Source: Crotalaria pallida
Taxonomy: Eukaryota > Streptophyta > Magnoliopsida > Fabales > Fabaceae
Direction of reading: 5' to 3'
DNA: 64,000 nt
NCBI GenBank assembly: GCA_037953625.1
Contig: CM075651.1
Span: 65,024,501 to 65,088,500 of the forward strand
In this document: positions 12,441 through 22,423 of the stretch, in pieces
How positions within the stretch are numbered: position 1 is the first letter of the stretch
Layout of the letters: each line of letters starts with the position of its first letter
Made by a program: the position numbers and the translations under genes
Notes under the pieces: model-generated
What the model was told of the DNA's origin: nothing
Database searches by the model: none
What the model saw: the letters and a program-made list of their open reading frames with translations, nothing else

Positions 12441-12926
12441 GTTTCTAGAGACGATTCTAGATCAAGATGATTTGGACTTTGATTTCTTTGAAACTTAGAG
12501 TAAAATAGTTTCCATCTTAAAATCATATGCATTAATCTAGGAAGACAAAGTCCTAATTAAAACCTTAAGCAATCAAACACAAAATCACAACACAGGTAAA
12601 TTAAATTTCAAAATGTAGAAATCCATCATGAAATCAAAACTCCTTTAAATCAATTCTTAAATCAATTAGGTTAAATTCATAAAGATGCACAAAGAAATTC
12701 ATTTTTCAAATGAAATCACAAATAATAAAATTTCTCCAAACTCAATTAAATCGTTTGCTTAAACTCCATAAAAATCTTTGTTTACCAAAATTTCATAAAA
12801 TCGAAAATTGATTACGTAATCGAATAAAATATCCATCGAAAATCATTTCTAAAACAATATCTCAAAATTCTCTTTTAATGAAAACTTATTTATCGTTGTT
12901 AGGAAGATAGGGGATGTCACACCCAT

Positions 12927-13500
12927 CATCACCACGCTTTCGCTCGCCTCCTCGTGCATTTCTTATCTTAAAAACTTTTCTTTTTAACTCAAATATCAAT
13001 TTTCTTTCTTTCATTATTTATCTCTTTTGCATTCCATTCACATCACGTTTTATCTCTTCCTCAATCATTTCTTATAACTTTTTCTTTAGTCTTAACTCAT
13101 CATATCTCTTAATTATTTCTCATATCTCTCATTCGCATCTCTTTTCTCCTTTCAGTCCTATCTCATTACTTTCCCGGTTTCATTATTATTGTTTCACTAC
13201 TCAGACATAATCAAACAATTTCAAACAGAATAAAGTACGCTCGTCAAATTAACATTTAGCATGCAAATAAAACAAATAAACATTTAGCACACATATCTAT
13301 ATTGCCTAATTCGCAGTACATTCACAATCCATCTATTCGGATTGCGAGCAACCACGTTATGGGATCACAACACTCTCACTCACCTGGATGACCATCATCC
13401 GAAAGCTTCCAAGATTTCCCCGTCACTGACCTTGCCTCGTTTCCTTCGCGTCCGACACCCGAGCTAGAACATTTTTCCCCGTGAGTTAGAACGTTTTGAT
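12927..13500 (-). mobile_element. Element D left LTR, segment 2
   Basis: The middle part of D's left LTR, lying between solo LTR E and gypsy element A. TTGAT at 13496-13500 is the target duplication of A and is repeated at 38946-38950. The stretch is C/T-rich on the plus strand; no gene is seen. Confidence 0.8.
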
Positions 13501-14142
13501 TGTGACGCTCTCTTTTTAACTTGAAAATAATTAATATTTCCAAATAATTGAATACTTGCTATCAAAATTTGGGCTAGAAATTTTTTCTCCTTTTTAGAAC
13601 TAGTACTTGCTCGTTCATAAACCCTTTTGAACATAAATCATTTTTGAAAGTTCGGCTTAACACTATCTTAGTTTCGAAAAGGCTCTCGAGATAACATTTC
13701 CTTAACTATAGAAAATACTCTTCATAGTTAATATTAAAACATACTATTTGCCTCTCGAGTTGAATTTGAATATATAAAGCATAAACTTATCGCCGGATCC
13801 TTTCTCAATAGAAATCAGAGTTCCTGGAAGTAAAAGTAATACTTATGGGGCACTGCTGAGGTAAAGAAACATCATATATATATAAGTCATAATATAAACC
13901 CCATCAGTACAGTCAGTAGCAAGTGATAAAAAGTCGAGATAGCAAGTTTTGATGAAACATATACAGACCAGCTGCATAAAATAAAAGCTCACTCTAAGAC
14001 CTCTCAGATATATACAATATATATAACAAAATCCAAAATAGAAGTCCCAGAGCAAGTCATCCGTGTCCTCAGCAGCTCCTCAGATCCTCCACCGCTCTAT
14101 CCCTAGGATCTAGGATCCAAAACATCTATGCTATGCAAGCTC

Positions 14143-14616
14143 CTATGAACCAGAGGGTCCACCTCTAGCAGAAACAGTCGGCTCAACATGCACCTCCTCC
14201 TCGCTCTCATCCTCCACAGGGTCCTCCTCGACCTCGCCCGACTGTGTAGAGACCCCACCACTGGGTCTAAGGTCTGCAGAAGCAGTCCTATCCAAGTCAG
14301 TCGGACCAGGAGAAGGCGTCTCCTCAGTGACAACTCTATGGGAGGAAGGATGGGAACGAGTGGCAACTCTAAAACGAAAACTATGAAAAGGACGCAAAGG
14401 TCGAGTCGGGGGTGGTCCTCTATATGTATAAAAAGGTGGAACATGCATAGTGTAGACTAAGGGAATCCTAAATCGACGAGGTCGCACTCGCACCAGAGGG
14501 TTAGGGTGGTAGAGAGTGATCTCAACCTCCCCCTCAAAAGTGGCACGGTGCTCCTCATACGTCCATATACCGCTAGGGATAGGGCGTATCTCGATGCAAG
14601 CTAGGTATCTGGCCAT
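14143..14616 (-). CDS. LTR-resident ORF, 157 codons, copy in A left LTR
   Basis: The frame opens with MARYLACIEIRP at 14616 and ends at a TAG at 14143. It lies in the last third of the LTR on its sense strand, so it would sit in the 5' leader or the 3' end of the element RNA, outside gag-pol. N-terminal about 67 residues: mixed, basic and Pro/Arg-rich around residues 40-67 (RPRRFRIPLVYT, VPPFYTYRG). Middle: Ser/Arg-rich. C-terminus from about residue 120: strongly acidic (EVEEDP, ESEEEVHVEP). There is no signal peptide or membrane segment. Compared with B's left-LTR copy, the first 67 codons show nine silent changes and one Ile/Leu change, while the rest is freer (about 15 replacements). I know no family for it. 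It could be a regulatory protein of the element or a translated leader ORF. Confidence 0.6.
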   Translation of the reverse strand: MARYLACIEIRPIPSGIWTYEEHRATFEGEVEITLYHPNPLVRVRPRRFRIPLVYTMHVPPFYTYRGPPPTRPLRPFHSFRFRVATRSHPSSHRVVTEETPSPGPTDLDRTASADLRPSGGVSTQSGEVEEDPVEDESEEEVHVEPTVSARGGPSGS

Positions 14617-14807
14617 CACCTAAACAGGGCACAGGGAGTAAGTATACACATATACATAATTGATAAAGACTAAAATTACAATCACAAGTATATCATGGAC
14701 AGATCATAATGCAAATACATATGAGCACACCAGTTTTCAACATTATAACTCTTATAATGCAAGTGGCATGATGTATGATTTTCTATCCACAACTGAGGCC
14801 TCTAAAA

Positions 14808-15092
14808 GTCCATCTTGGACATCCATCCAATACACCCTTGTGTTCCCGGAACACCGACATTTGTTCCCAGAACATAATGCCGAACCATACTTGGATAATA
14901 AGCATCACTCCCGGAGTGTGCACCACGTTCCCAGAACGCATACGTTCCCAGAACGCATAAAAAACCAGGTGCTATACACTGGCCACATATCTATAATGTG
15001 TCATCGAGTAGGTTATAATTTGGTACTCCCGGAGTACCCTCCTCATATTCCCAGAATATGATAAACGTTCCTACCAACCAGACTTCCAGTCT
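14808..15092. repeat. Array of short covarying dyads, A left LTR
   Basis: At least eight inverted repeats with 5-7-bp arms and a 3-base centre: GTCCA-TCT-TGGAC (14808), GTGTTC-CCG-GAACAC (14840), TGTTC-CCA-GAACA (14862), CACTC-CCG-GAGTG (14906), CGTTC-CCA-GAACG (14926 and 14943), GGTACTC-CCG-GAGTACC (15022), CATATTC-CCA-GAATATG (15044), AGACT-TCC-AGTCT (15080). The arms differ from site to site but both sides change together. The array lies about 190 bp upstream of the LTR ORF on the sense strand. Confidence 0.85.
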
Positions 15093-15310
15093 ATATGGAT
15101 GCACAAATATCAGGGTTGGTTTTATCTTTACATTAATTAATGTGATTTAGAAATATTCCAATTTCCCTTTTGAATGATTTATTTGAGGCATACACTTTGG
15201 CATAAAATTCTCCTTTGAATTTTCTCAAAACATGCCCTTAAACTTAGATTAGGTAAAACAAAGTCAATGGTATTCAAAAACTGAACTTTTTATTTTTCAG
15301 ATTCAGGTAC

Positions 15311-15341
15311 TAACCGGTTACAGTCTCAGGCTAACCGGTTA
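15311..15341. promoter_or_regulatory. Palindrome pair TAACCGGTTA x2, 21 bp apart (A left LTR, pair 1)
   Basis: Perfect 10-bp palindromes at 15311-15320 and 15332-15341, separated by 11 bp. The same pair with the same spacing is at 26989-27019 in B left, near 35020 in B right and near 37563 in A right. The binding protein is unknown. Confidence 0.7.
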
Positions 15342-15687
15342 GAATTACAGGCCTGAACTGTTTACCATTGAAATTCAGAAAAACCCTCTTTCTTGAATTT
15401 GCTACCCAATCCATAAACAAGTTAAACATTGTTTTATGCCTAAAAAATTATAGTTTTATCATTCAAAGGTCTAAATCACTTTTCACTTTCCAATGAACAT
15501 AATTTCCTCTTGAAATTATTTCATTAACTTAAGGCATTAATTCTAATCTTTCAAATCTGAACCTTGACATTATAACAACTCATGTTCAGATCAGGTATAA
15601 TGAGATTAAAGCATAGATTTGAGCAGAAACCACTAAAATTTCAGGACTGATTAATGAACGGATTTTTCTTTGAAATTCTGCAGTGTC

Positions 15688-15718
15688 TAACCGGTTACCA
15701 ATATCGAGTAACCGGTTA
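15688..15718. promoter_or_regulatory. Palindrome pair TAACCGGTTA x2, 21 bp apart (A left LTR, pair 2)
   Basis: Copies at 15688-15697 and 15709-15718 with an 11-bp spacer. The spacer sequence differs from pair 1, so the palindromes and their distance are what is shared. Confidence 0.7.
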
Positions 15719-16160
15719 GATTATGCAGTCAGTCCATTAAAACAAGAGTTTTAACAATTCATTTTCTTCTTTTCTCAAATCTAACCAAATCTCAATATTC
15801 ACAGAGTTCATATGCCTTAAGATAAACATGTTTATACCCAGAAACACATTCAAATTGCATGCATCAAGTTTATGATATCAAATTGCATGAAAATTCACAT
15901 AAACACAATTTAATACAACAAAACTTATAATAGGCATTCAAATTCAGAATTCAGCCTCCATATACTTTGCATGCATCAATATAAAGTTGCTCAAAACCAC
16001 AGTGAGCAAAAACTTTGGCCTCCAAGCCTTTGTGCCATATTGCACATAATGCCCTTTTTAAGTTTTGTTAACTCAAATCCTAAATCACTTGAATTTTAGT
16101 CTAAATCTAGTATAAGGTAGACTTCTCCCATACCTCTAAGCTGATCTTGATGACTATAAA

Positions 16161-16358
16161 TGTAACAGCCCAGCCCCAGCCAGCCGTACGGTACTGGGCA
16201 CTGGGGCCCAGCGCACCGCCACGTGGATATTGTCCGCTTTGGGCATCCTTAACCCTGAGCCCCAAAACGCGTCCACATGAGGTAAGGTATCCACACCCTA
16301 TATAAGGCATGCTTCGTTCACCTTACCAGCCGATGTGGGACTAAGGCTTTACCTTACA
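16161..16358 (-). mobile_element. TRIM-like short LTR of the chimeric element
   Basis: The sense strand runs TGTAAGGTAAAGCC through GTCCCACATCGG, a TATA-like CCTTATATAGGG, AACGCGTTTTGG-type words and GGACAATATCC to GGGCTGTTACA. This word order is that of widespread plant TRIM LTRs (recognised from memory of the family, not by search). It is followed on the plus strand by CCACCCCCCTTGG, the complement of the polypurine tract. Confidence 0.65.
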
Positions 16359-16410
16359 TCCACCCCCCTTGGAGGCCCAACGTCCCCGTTGGCACACCGA
16401 CCCGGCCCTG

Positions 16411-16422
16411 GCTTTGATACCA
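16411..16422 (-). promoter_or_regulatory. Primer-binding site of the chimeric element
   Basis: The minus strand reads TGGTATCAAAGC, one base from the initiator tRNA-Met complement TGGTATCAGAGC. It lies three bases from the TGTTACA end of the long LTR. Confidence 0.75.
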
Positions 16423-17134
16423 AAATGTAACACTCTCACTTTTATTAGTAATTTTTAGGTTTTATTAAAATCGGAGTTTGAAAATTTCTTTTTAATACTT
16501 AAATTTCTTTAAAAGGTTTTACGAAAATCCGGCAGAGTTTCCTCTGTTTTCCGGACTTCCCAAAAATTTTCTTCTAAAAACCTGTCAGTCCAGAATTGTT
16601 TAAAAACGTAAACAACAACAGTTTAATAGTTATAACAGATCCTAACGCCCAATGGATACAAATCTCAGGGCAAGCTACTAATTCATACATAATTTACAAA
16701 AAGTAATTATCCACTCCAAAATATGTAAAATACATTCCACGTAGTGGAACTTAAAATCCTGCTCGGCCAGCACTGGTGTATGCTCCGCTTGTGTACCTGA
16801 AAAATAATAACCACACAGGGGAAGCATCACACAGAACTTAAAAGAGAGATTTCTAAGCAGATATATACGACACGCCAAAACCATTCAAGCCTATGCTATG
16901 CTACTCAATTCATGTTCTTCTTTCCTCTTTACCTTCTAACTGTTTCCCAATTCTTTTTCTTCCTAATTGTTTTCTTTTAGATAATCCTTAACCTCTAATT
17001 ATTCTTGTTCCTCATTACTTTCGTTATTTTCCTTTTTATTCTCATTTTCTATTTGTATTTCCATTTTAATTTCCTTTTCATTTCATTCTCATTACCCTTT
17101 ATCCTTTCCATTTTCCTTTATTCCCTTTTTTTTT

Positions 17135-17450
17135 AATCGACAAGCCCTCACAGGCTCGCATCGATGCCGATACGCCTTCACAGGCCCGCATCGGACTTCC
17201 ATCTTTCCTTTCTAATCGACACGCCCTCACAGGCTCGCATCGATGCCGATACGCCTTCTCAGGCCCGCATTGGACTTTCATCTGTCCTTTCTAATCGACA
17301 CGCCCTCACAGGCTCGCATCGATGCCGATACGCCTTCTCAGGCCCGCATCGGACTTTCATTTCTCCCTTTTAATCGACACGCCCTCACAGGCTCGCATCG
17401 ATGCCGATACGCCTTCTCAGGCCCGCATCGGACTTTTATCTTTTACCTTT
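17135..17450. repeat. 79-bp tandem repeat, four copies
   Basis: Units start at 17135, 17214, 17293 and 17372, with a period of exactly 79 bp and few differences. Each has GCATCGATGC, a perfect 10-bp palindrome, plus a CAGGC...GCATCG motif repeated within the unit. The open frames across it are shadows of the repeat. Confidence 0.9.
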
Positions 17451-18781
17451 CTTTCTCTTACTTTTTCTTTCTCTTTTTCTTTTCCTTAGCCTCTTTTTCT
17501 GGTTTGCTATATCATTCCCTTTTCTCTCGTTCCGTTACTTAGGAACTTATTATCACATTACTTATTTTCCACTATTTCCACTATTTCTCTTTACTAGTTT
17601 ATTCTTACTTTTAATTAACTCTACCTAACTTGATCATATGCTTTATATTTTAACTCTTGTCACTAACTCTTAATTAATTTCATTCCCTTTCTTTTCTTTT
17701 TCTGCTTCTCTTCCTTTGATTCTTTTTCCTACATCACTCATATTTAATAATACCTAGCTCATGCACTTAGAACCAATTATATTATTTCTTCTTCCGTTAA
17801 CTCTCTCTTTCTTATTTTCCGTTTATTTCTTTCCTCTAATGGCTAATTACTCATCCACTCCATTTATTTCTATTAACCTTATTTTATCCTAATTTAGTTC
17901 TCAACTCATTCCTACACTTTCTTTATTTAATTCTGGCTCTCCATAGTTAATCTCTAATTTCTCCCTTTTCTCACTTACGCTACTCACTCGTTCTTATAAT
18001 TCCGTTTATCTATTTCTTTCTTATTATTCCGTTTATTTCGTTGCTAATTGTTTCAACTCTTCTTTAACTAAATTTTCTTTCCTAATTATCTTCCTTCATT
18101 ATTAGCGGGCTACTCTAAGGTTCATTAACAATTAACATTTTCCCCCGGTCCTAGCGATAGATATAACTACCCAGAAATACACCCCTTAAGGACTGGTAAT
18201 GGAACCCCTTACCTCGGTTGACGAAGGTAAAGAGAGAACCTCAACTCCGAAGAGGGTGCGGCGATCCGTGAAGCTTTAGCGATCCGGGCGATGAACGGGT
18301 TGACGGGGATCGACGCCGGTGGTGAGAACAACCCCGGCTGAACCTAGGCAAGAGCTCCAAGCTTTGGCGAACCCGACACGAGCCCGACACTATCACGGGT
18401 CGGTAACGGCGCCGGTGAGATCCGTGAAGAGAGGGAGGAAGCTCGGCCGAAAGGGGAAGGAGAAAGGGGTGAGGGTTCTCACCGTGATGGTGGCCACGGT
18501 TCTAGGCGGTGGCGGCCGGAGAGGGGGAAGGTAGGCGGTGGAGAGAGAGAGAGCTCACGGTGAGAGAGAGAGAGGGTATGAGGGAGAGAGAGAAAGAGGG
18601 CGGATCTATGGGGAAGGAGGAAGAGCCAAGGAGGTGGCGGCGGTTTTGGGTGGTGGAGGATGGAGGAGGCCGGAGTTGAAAGAGGAGGGGCGGAAATGAG
18701 GGTTTTGAGCCCTAGAGAGAGAAAGCAAAAGGGGAATGAATGGAGAAGAAGACTCAACGCGTTTTATGCTGTTTCTGCACG

Positions 18782-18814
18782 AAGTATCCGGATACTTTGG
18801 CTGGTATCCGGATA
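18782..18814. promoter_or_regulatory. Palindrome pair TATCCGGATA x2, 20 bp apart
   Basis: Copies at 18785-18794 and 18805-18814. The first is the core of a 16-bp perfect palindrome, AAGTATCCGGATACTT. The arrangement is the same as the pairs in A and B, but in a different LTR family. Confidence 0.65.
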
Positions 18815-19703
18815 CTTTTACAAAATGCCAGATTTATTTTTTTCTATTTTTCAACTATTTTCTCCCCAACTTCAAACAGCCATAACTTCTTCGTTCACCG
18901 TCGGATCTTGCTCAAATTTGACGAGTAACTTCCTAAAAATCATATCTTCATATCCAACGGTGGAAATTATGTTTTGAGTCATAAATCTTTTATTTTTAAT
19001 TTCCTAATGTCGGGTGTTTATAACACCGAAAAATCGATTTTTAACACCCGTTTGGTCTTCTTTAAATTTGCTTTTCGATGCCAATGCTCCTTAACTCCTT
19101 CATGGCACTCTAAGAATTCCTAATCCATCATTTTAAATCCCTTTTAGGATAATCCTTATTTCCAAATAATATTATTATTCTAATTATTATTAGAATTAAA
19201 ATTCGGGAAGTTACAATAAACACTGCACTTGAAGCAAAATCCACAGATTCCCACCAATCCTAGGTTCTGCCCTTCACACACGATTTCCATCAATAGGGTC
19301 CAAAGACCAGAAGATTTGACATAGCAATTGGCCAAAGAAATTGGGGAAAATAGTTAGAAATTACTCTAGGTAACATGCACTAAGAATAGGAACAGATTTG
19401 GGGCTTAATGGTGAACTATACTTACCAAAATCACAACTTGAACTCGGCTTCCAGAATCAACAGAGAACAGAGTTCAGTCTCCAACTCTTAGCTTCCAAGA
19501 TCGATTCCTCCTCCCACACAAACACTCAGCTCACAAGGTGTCTATCAATGAAAAGCCCTTGATTCAAGCTTTTCAGAAATGTGTGTTTCACTCTCTAAAT
19601 CACAAGGACGAAGACGAATTTCTCAAAACGAATTGGAAAGCCTAACTGCCCTTCTTCAACACAAAATGCAGAAAATCAACCCCTTCACCTCAGAATTTCC
19701 TCA

Positions 19704-19713
19704 ATTTATAGAC
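19704..19713 (-). promoter_or_regulatory. TATA-like element of the A left LTR
   Basis: The minus strand reads TCTATAAATTG. It lies about 430 bp into the LTR and about 130-160 bp downstream of palindrome pair 3. In B the same position has GGCTATAAATAG. It marks the probable U3/R boundary and so places the dyad array and LTR ORF in the transcribed part. Confidence 0.6.
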
Positions 19714-19840
19714 AAATTAAGATAGCATGCATGTTGACGCGTGGTTCTCCACTAATCCAAGGCTGTAATCGTGGCGAATTTGGGATTAATCAAGTGATTA
19801 CTCATCAAAATCCATTAACCCAGTGTCTGGGTTCATCGTC

Positions 19841-19871
19841 TAACCGGTTATAGGGCATTACTAACCGGTTA
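19841..19871. promoter_or_regulatory. Palindrome pair TAACCGGTTA x2, 21 bp apart (A left LTR, pair 3)
   Basis: Copies at 19841-19850 and 19862-19871, upstream of the TATA-like element on the sense strand and therefore in promoter position. It is also present in both B LTRs (near 28454 and 36457). It was lost from A's right LTR by the 385-bp deletion. Confidence 0.7.
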
Positions 19872-20138
19872 GATTAGTACAAAATTTAAAAATTAATATT
19901 TTTAAATCTTTCCCTCCAAGAACCTTTTTAATATTACCTTTTAGTCCTCATCCAGGGGCCAAAATGCAATATCCTTATATTTTGCATTTATTTTCCCTAT
20001 AAAAATATTTCAACTTATTTTTATTTTTAAGGCTAATTAAATACAAAATATAAACTTGGAAAATTTCTATAAATTAATAATAAAACTTTTTATTATTAAT
20101 TTCCTATTATTCGGGAGACGAAAATTAGGGGTGTTACA

Positions 20139-20155
20139 CTACTCCCCCACTTAAA
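20139..20155 (-). promoter_or_regulatory. Polypurine tract of element A
   Basis: The minus strand reads AAGTGGGGGAGTAG, ending at the LTR start. It is preceded on that strand by TTTCGGGGACGAAATTCC, the conserved stretch between the pol stop and the LTR of this lineage. Confidence 0.75.
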
Positions 20156-20181
20156 AGGAATTTCGTCCCCGAAATTCTAGT

Positions 20182-22423
20182 TTACAAAAACAACTCCGGA
20201 TACTCTTGACGCATCTTTTCCTCTAATTCCCACGTCGCTTCAGATACGTCAGCATTTTCCCATATGACCTTTACTAAAGGTATCTCCTTTCCCCTGAGCT
20301 GCTTAACTTCGCGATCTTCTATCTGAACTGGTCTGGTCTCAAAGGTCAGGTTTTCCTTTAGAATTAGATCGTCAGGTTGGAGTTTTAGAATAACTGATGG
20401 ATCATGCACGTACTTCTTTAATTGCGAAACGTGAAAGACGTTGTGCAAATTGGATAAAGAGGGTGGTAGAGCTAGCTGATAAGCAACAGGGCCAACTCTC
20501 TTAAGAATTTGGTATGGACCTATACACTTAGGCGAAAGCTTTCGGGTTCTCAAAGCTCTACTGATTCCTTTCATCGGAACTATCCAAAGGAACACATGAT
20601 CGCCCTCTGAAAACTCTAATGGTTTTCTCCTCTTATTCGCATAACTCTTCTGCCGACTCTGAGCCGCTTTCATCTTTGCCTGGACCATCTTAATCTTCTC
20701 AGATGTCTGCTGTATCATTTCTGGTCCAACCATCAAGTTCTCCCCCACTTGGAACCAACATAGCGGGGTTTGACACTTCCTTCCATACAACGCTTCGAAC
20801 GGTTCCTTTCCAATGCTCGCATGATAGCTGTTGTTGTATGTGAATTCAGCAAGAGGTAACACTTGATCCCAACTTCCTTGTTCTTCAAGTGCACAAGCTC
20901 TCAACACATCTTTTTCAAGTCTTGATACATTTTGGTTGATCCAGGATGCATACTCATCCGACTCTTATGGGCTTCATCGAGAATCAGTCTTCTAACTTCC
21001 TGATCTCTTGGTATACAAATTCTTGTCCTAAAACGAAGGATTCCATCCTGTCCAACCTTGAAATCAGGTTCCCTTCCCTCTGAACCTAGTTTCATCTTTT
21101 CCATCAACTCTTCGTCTGCTCATTGCAACTCCCGAATTCTTTCCAAGAACTCGTTTGTAATCTGCAACATCCCCAACTTAATACTTGATGGCTCCACTGG
21201 TGTCAACAAGCTCAAGTCTCTGAATTCCTCAATCAACTCTGCTTCCTTAACCATCATCGCACTTATGTGGATTGCTTTCCAACTCAAAGCATCTGCAACC
21301 ACATTTGCTTTACCCGGATGATAGTGGAGTTTAAAGTCATAATCTTTTAAAAACTCCATCCATCTTCTTTGCCTCATGTTCAACTCTTTCTGGTCGAACA
21401 GATATTTCAAACTCTTATGGTCACTAAATACTTGGAATGTAGTGCCATAGAGATGATGTCTCCATATCTTTAGGGCAAACACGATCGCAGCCAATTCTAA
21501 ATCGTGTGTCGGGTAATTCACTTCATGATTCTTCAATTGTCGCGATGCATAAGCCACTACTCTTCCTTCTTGCATCAATACACAACCCAGTCCTTGCTTA
21601 GATGCATCACAATACACTTCAAAACTCTTGTGAGGATCAGGTAAGATTAACACAGGAGACGATGTTAACCTTTCCTTCAACTCACGAAAGCTAACTTCGC
21701 ACCGATCGTCCCACACGAACGGTTGATCTTTCCGAGTCAACTTAGTCAAAGGCAGTGCAATCTTAGAAAATCCTTCTATGAACCGACGATAGTATCCAGC
21801 CAGCCCTAAGAAACTTCTCACCTCCGTCACTTAGGCTGTTCCCAACTTAGCACTAAACTTACTTTTGCTGGATCCACCGCAATTCCTTCTTTAGAGATTA
21901 AATGCCCCAAAAACTTCACTTCGTTTAACCAAAACTCACACTTCGTAAGCTTGGCATATAATTGCTTCTCCTTCAGGACCTTTAACACAATCCTGAGATG
22001 TTCTTCATGCTCTTCCGGATTTTTAGAATAGACCAGAATATCATCAATGAATACCACCACAAATAAATCCAAATATGGTCTAAAGATCCGGTTCATATAA
22101 TCCATGAAAATAGCAGGCGCATTAGTAAACCCGAACGGCATCACAACATACTCATAATGACCGTATCGAGATCGAAATGCAGTCTTGGGTATATCCTCCT
22201 CCTTTATCCTGATCTGATGATAACCCGATCTCAGATCAATCTTGGAGAACACTGCAGCTCCCCTAACCTGGTCCATAAGGTCATCAATCCTTGGCAAAGG
22301 ATACTTGTTCTTAATAGTGACCTTATTCAACTGCCTGTAATCCACACACATCCTCATACTCCCATCTTTCTTCTTTACAAACAGTAATGGAGCTCCCCAA
22401 GGCGAAACGCTTGGCCTGATCAT
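20182..22423 (-). pseudogene. pol: Element A pol: reverse transcriptase, RNase H and integrase, broken
   Basis: Reading down from 22423: reverse transcriptase begins MIRPSVSPWGAPLLFVKKKD and has the FIDDILVYS catalytic motif near 22050. A 4-bp deletion near 21831 breaks the frame (PKTVTEVRS in B). It continues as the end of RT and RNase H (FEVYCDASKQGLG). A CGA-to-TGA change stops the frame near 21120. The integrase zinc-finger start (HPGSTKMYQDL) is followed near 20905 by a deletion of roughly 480 bp that removes the whole D,D-E catalytic core. The C-terminal part with the KCIGPYQILKRVG motif and a chromodomain-like tail (VKVIWENADVSEATWE) remains. It is certainly non-functional. Confidence 0.9.

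Larger units (their letters stand above)
6327..12921 (-). mobile_element. Solo LTR E, 6.6 kb, LARD family
   Basis: It begins TGTAACACCCCGATTTG and ends GGGATGTCACA. It is flanked by CCCAT on both sides (6322-6326 and 12922-12926), proving a single insertion. There is no internal primer site, polypurine tract or second LTR, so it is a solo LTR left by LTR-LTR recombination. It is a diverged relative of the D and F LTRs. It contains a 33-bp minisatellite (7799-8029), an AT-rich zone with a 178-bp periodicity (about 9950-10680) and a region with many TTAGGGTT-like words (about 12160-12440). No coding sequence is supported. Confidence 0.85.
16161..19215 (-). mobile_element. Chimeric LTR element: TRIM-like half joined to a 2.8-kb gypsy-type LTR
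   Basis: It inserted into A's left LTR with a perfect ATAAA duplication (16156-16160 and 19216-19220). In minus orientation the order is: a 2790-bp LTR-like sequence (19215-16426, ending TGTTACA), three bases, a tRNA-Met primer site (16422-16411), about 50 bp of interior with a polypurine tract, and a 198-bp LTR (16358-16161) of a different type that resembles the LTRs of plant TRIM elements. The two ends belong to different LTR kinds, yet one TSD spans the whole. Template switching during reverse transcription or recombination between two elements would explain it. Confidence 0.7.
16426..19215 (-). mobile_element. Long gypsy-type LTR of the chimeric element
   Basis: It starts TGTAACACTCTCAC and ends GGGAAGTTACA, with an ending like the A/B LTRs (AT-rich, ATTCGGGA near the end). 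It is C/T-rich at 16900-18120 and purine-rich with GAGAGA runs at about 18540-18600. It includes a 79-bp tandem array and a TATCCGGATA pair. No gene is supported. Confidence 0.65.
13501..20138 (-). mobile_element. Element A left (3') LTR, interrupted
   Basis: The LTR runs TGTGAC to TGTTACA and is split by a 3055-bp insertion at 16161-19215 with TSD ATAAA. The sense strand is minus. From its start at 20138 it contains a palindrome pair (19841-19871), a TATA-like element near 19704-19713, two further palindrome pairs, a dyad array (14808-15092) and the LTR ORF (14143-14616). Confidence 0.9.

Noticed and set aside
14808..15060. TTCCCAGAA dyads as heat-shock elements
   Set aside because: Plant heat-shock elements need GAA/TTC blocks two bases apart and in runs. 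Here the blocks are three bases apart, and several sites lack TTC/GAA altogether.
14660..15061. A 133-codon plus-strand open frame recurring in A-type LTRs
   Set aside because: It runs antisense through the dyad array; its repeated FPEH/FPER words come from the TTCCCAGAA dyads. The dyad explanation is simpler, and the frame is interrupted or altered in B.
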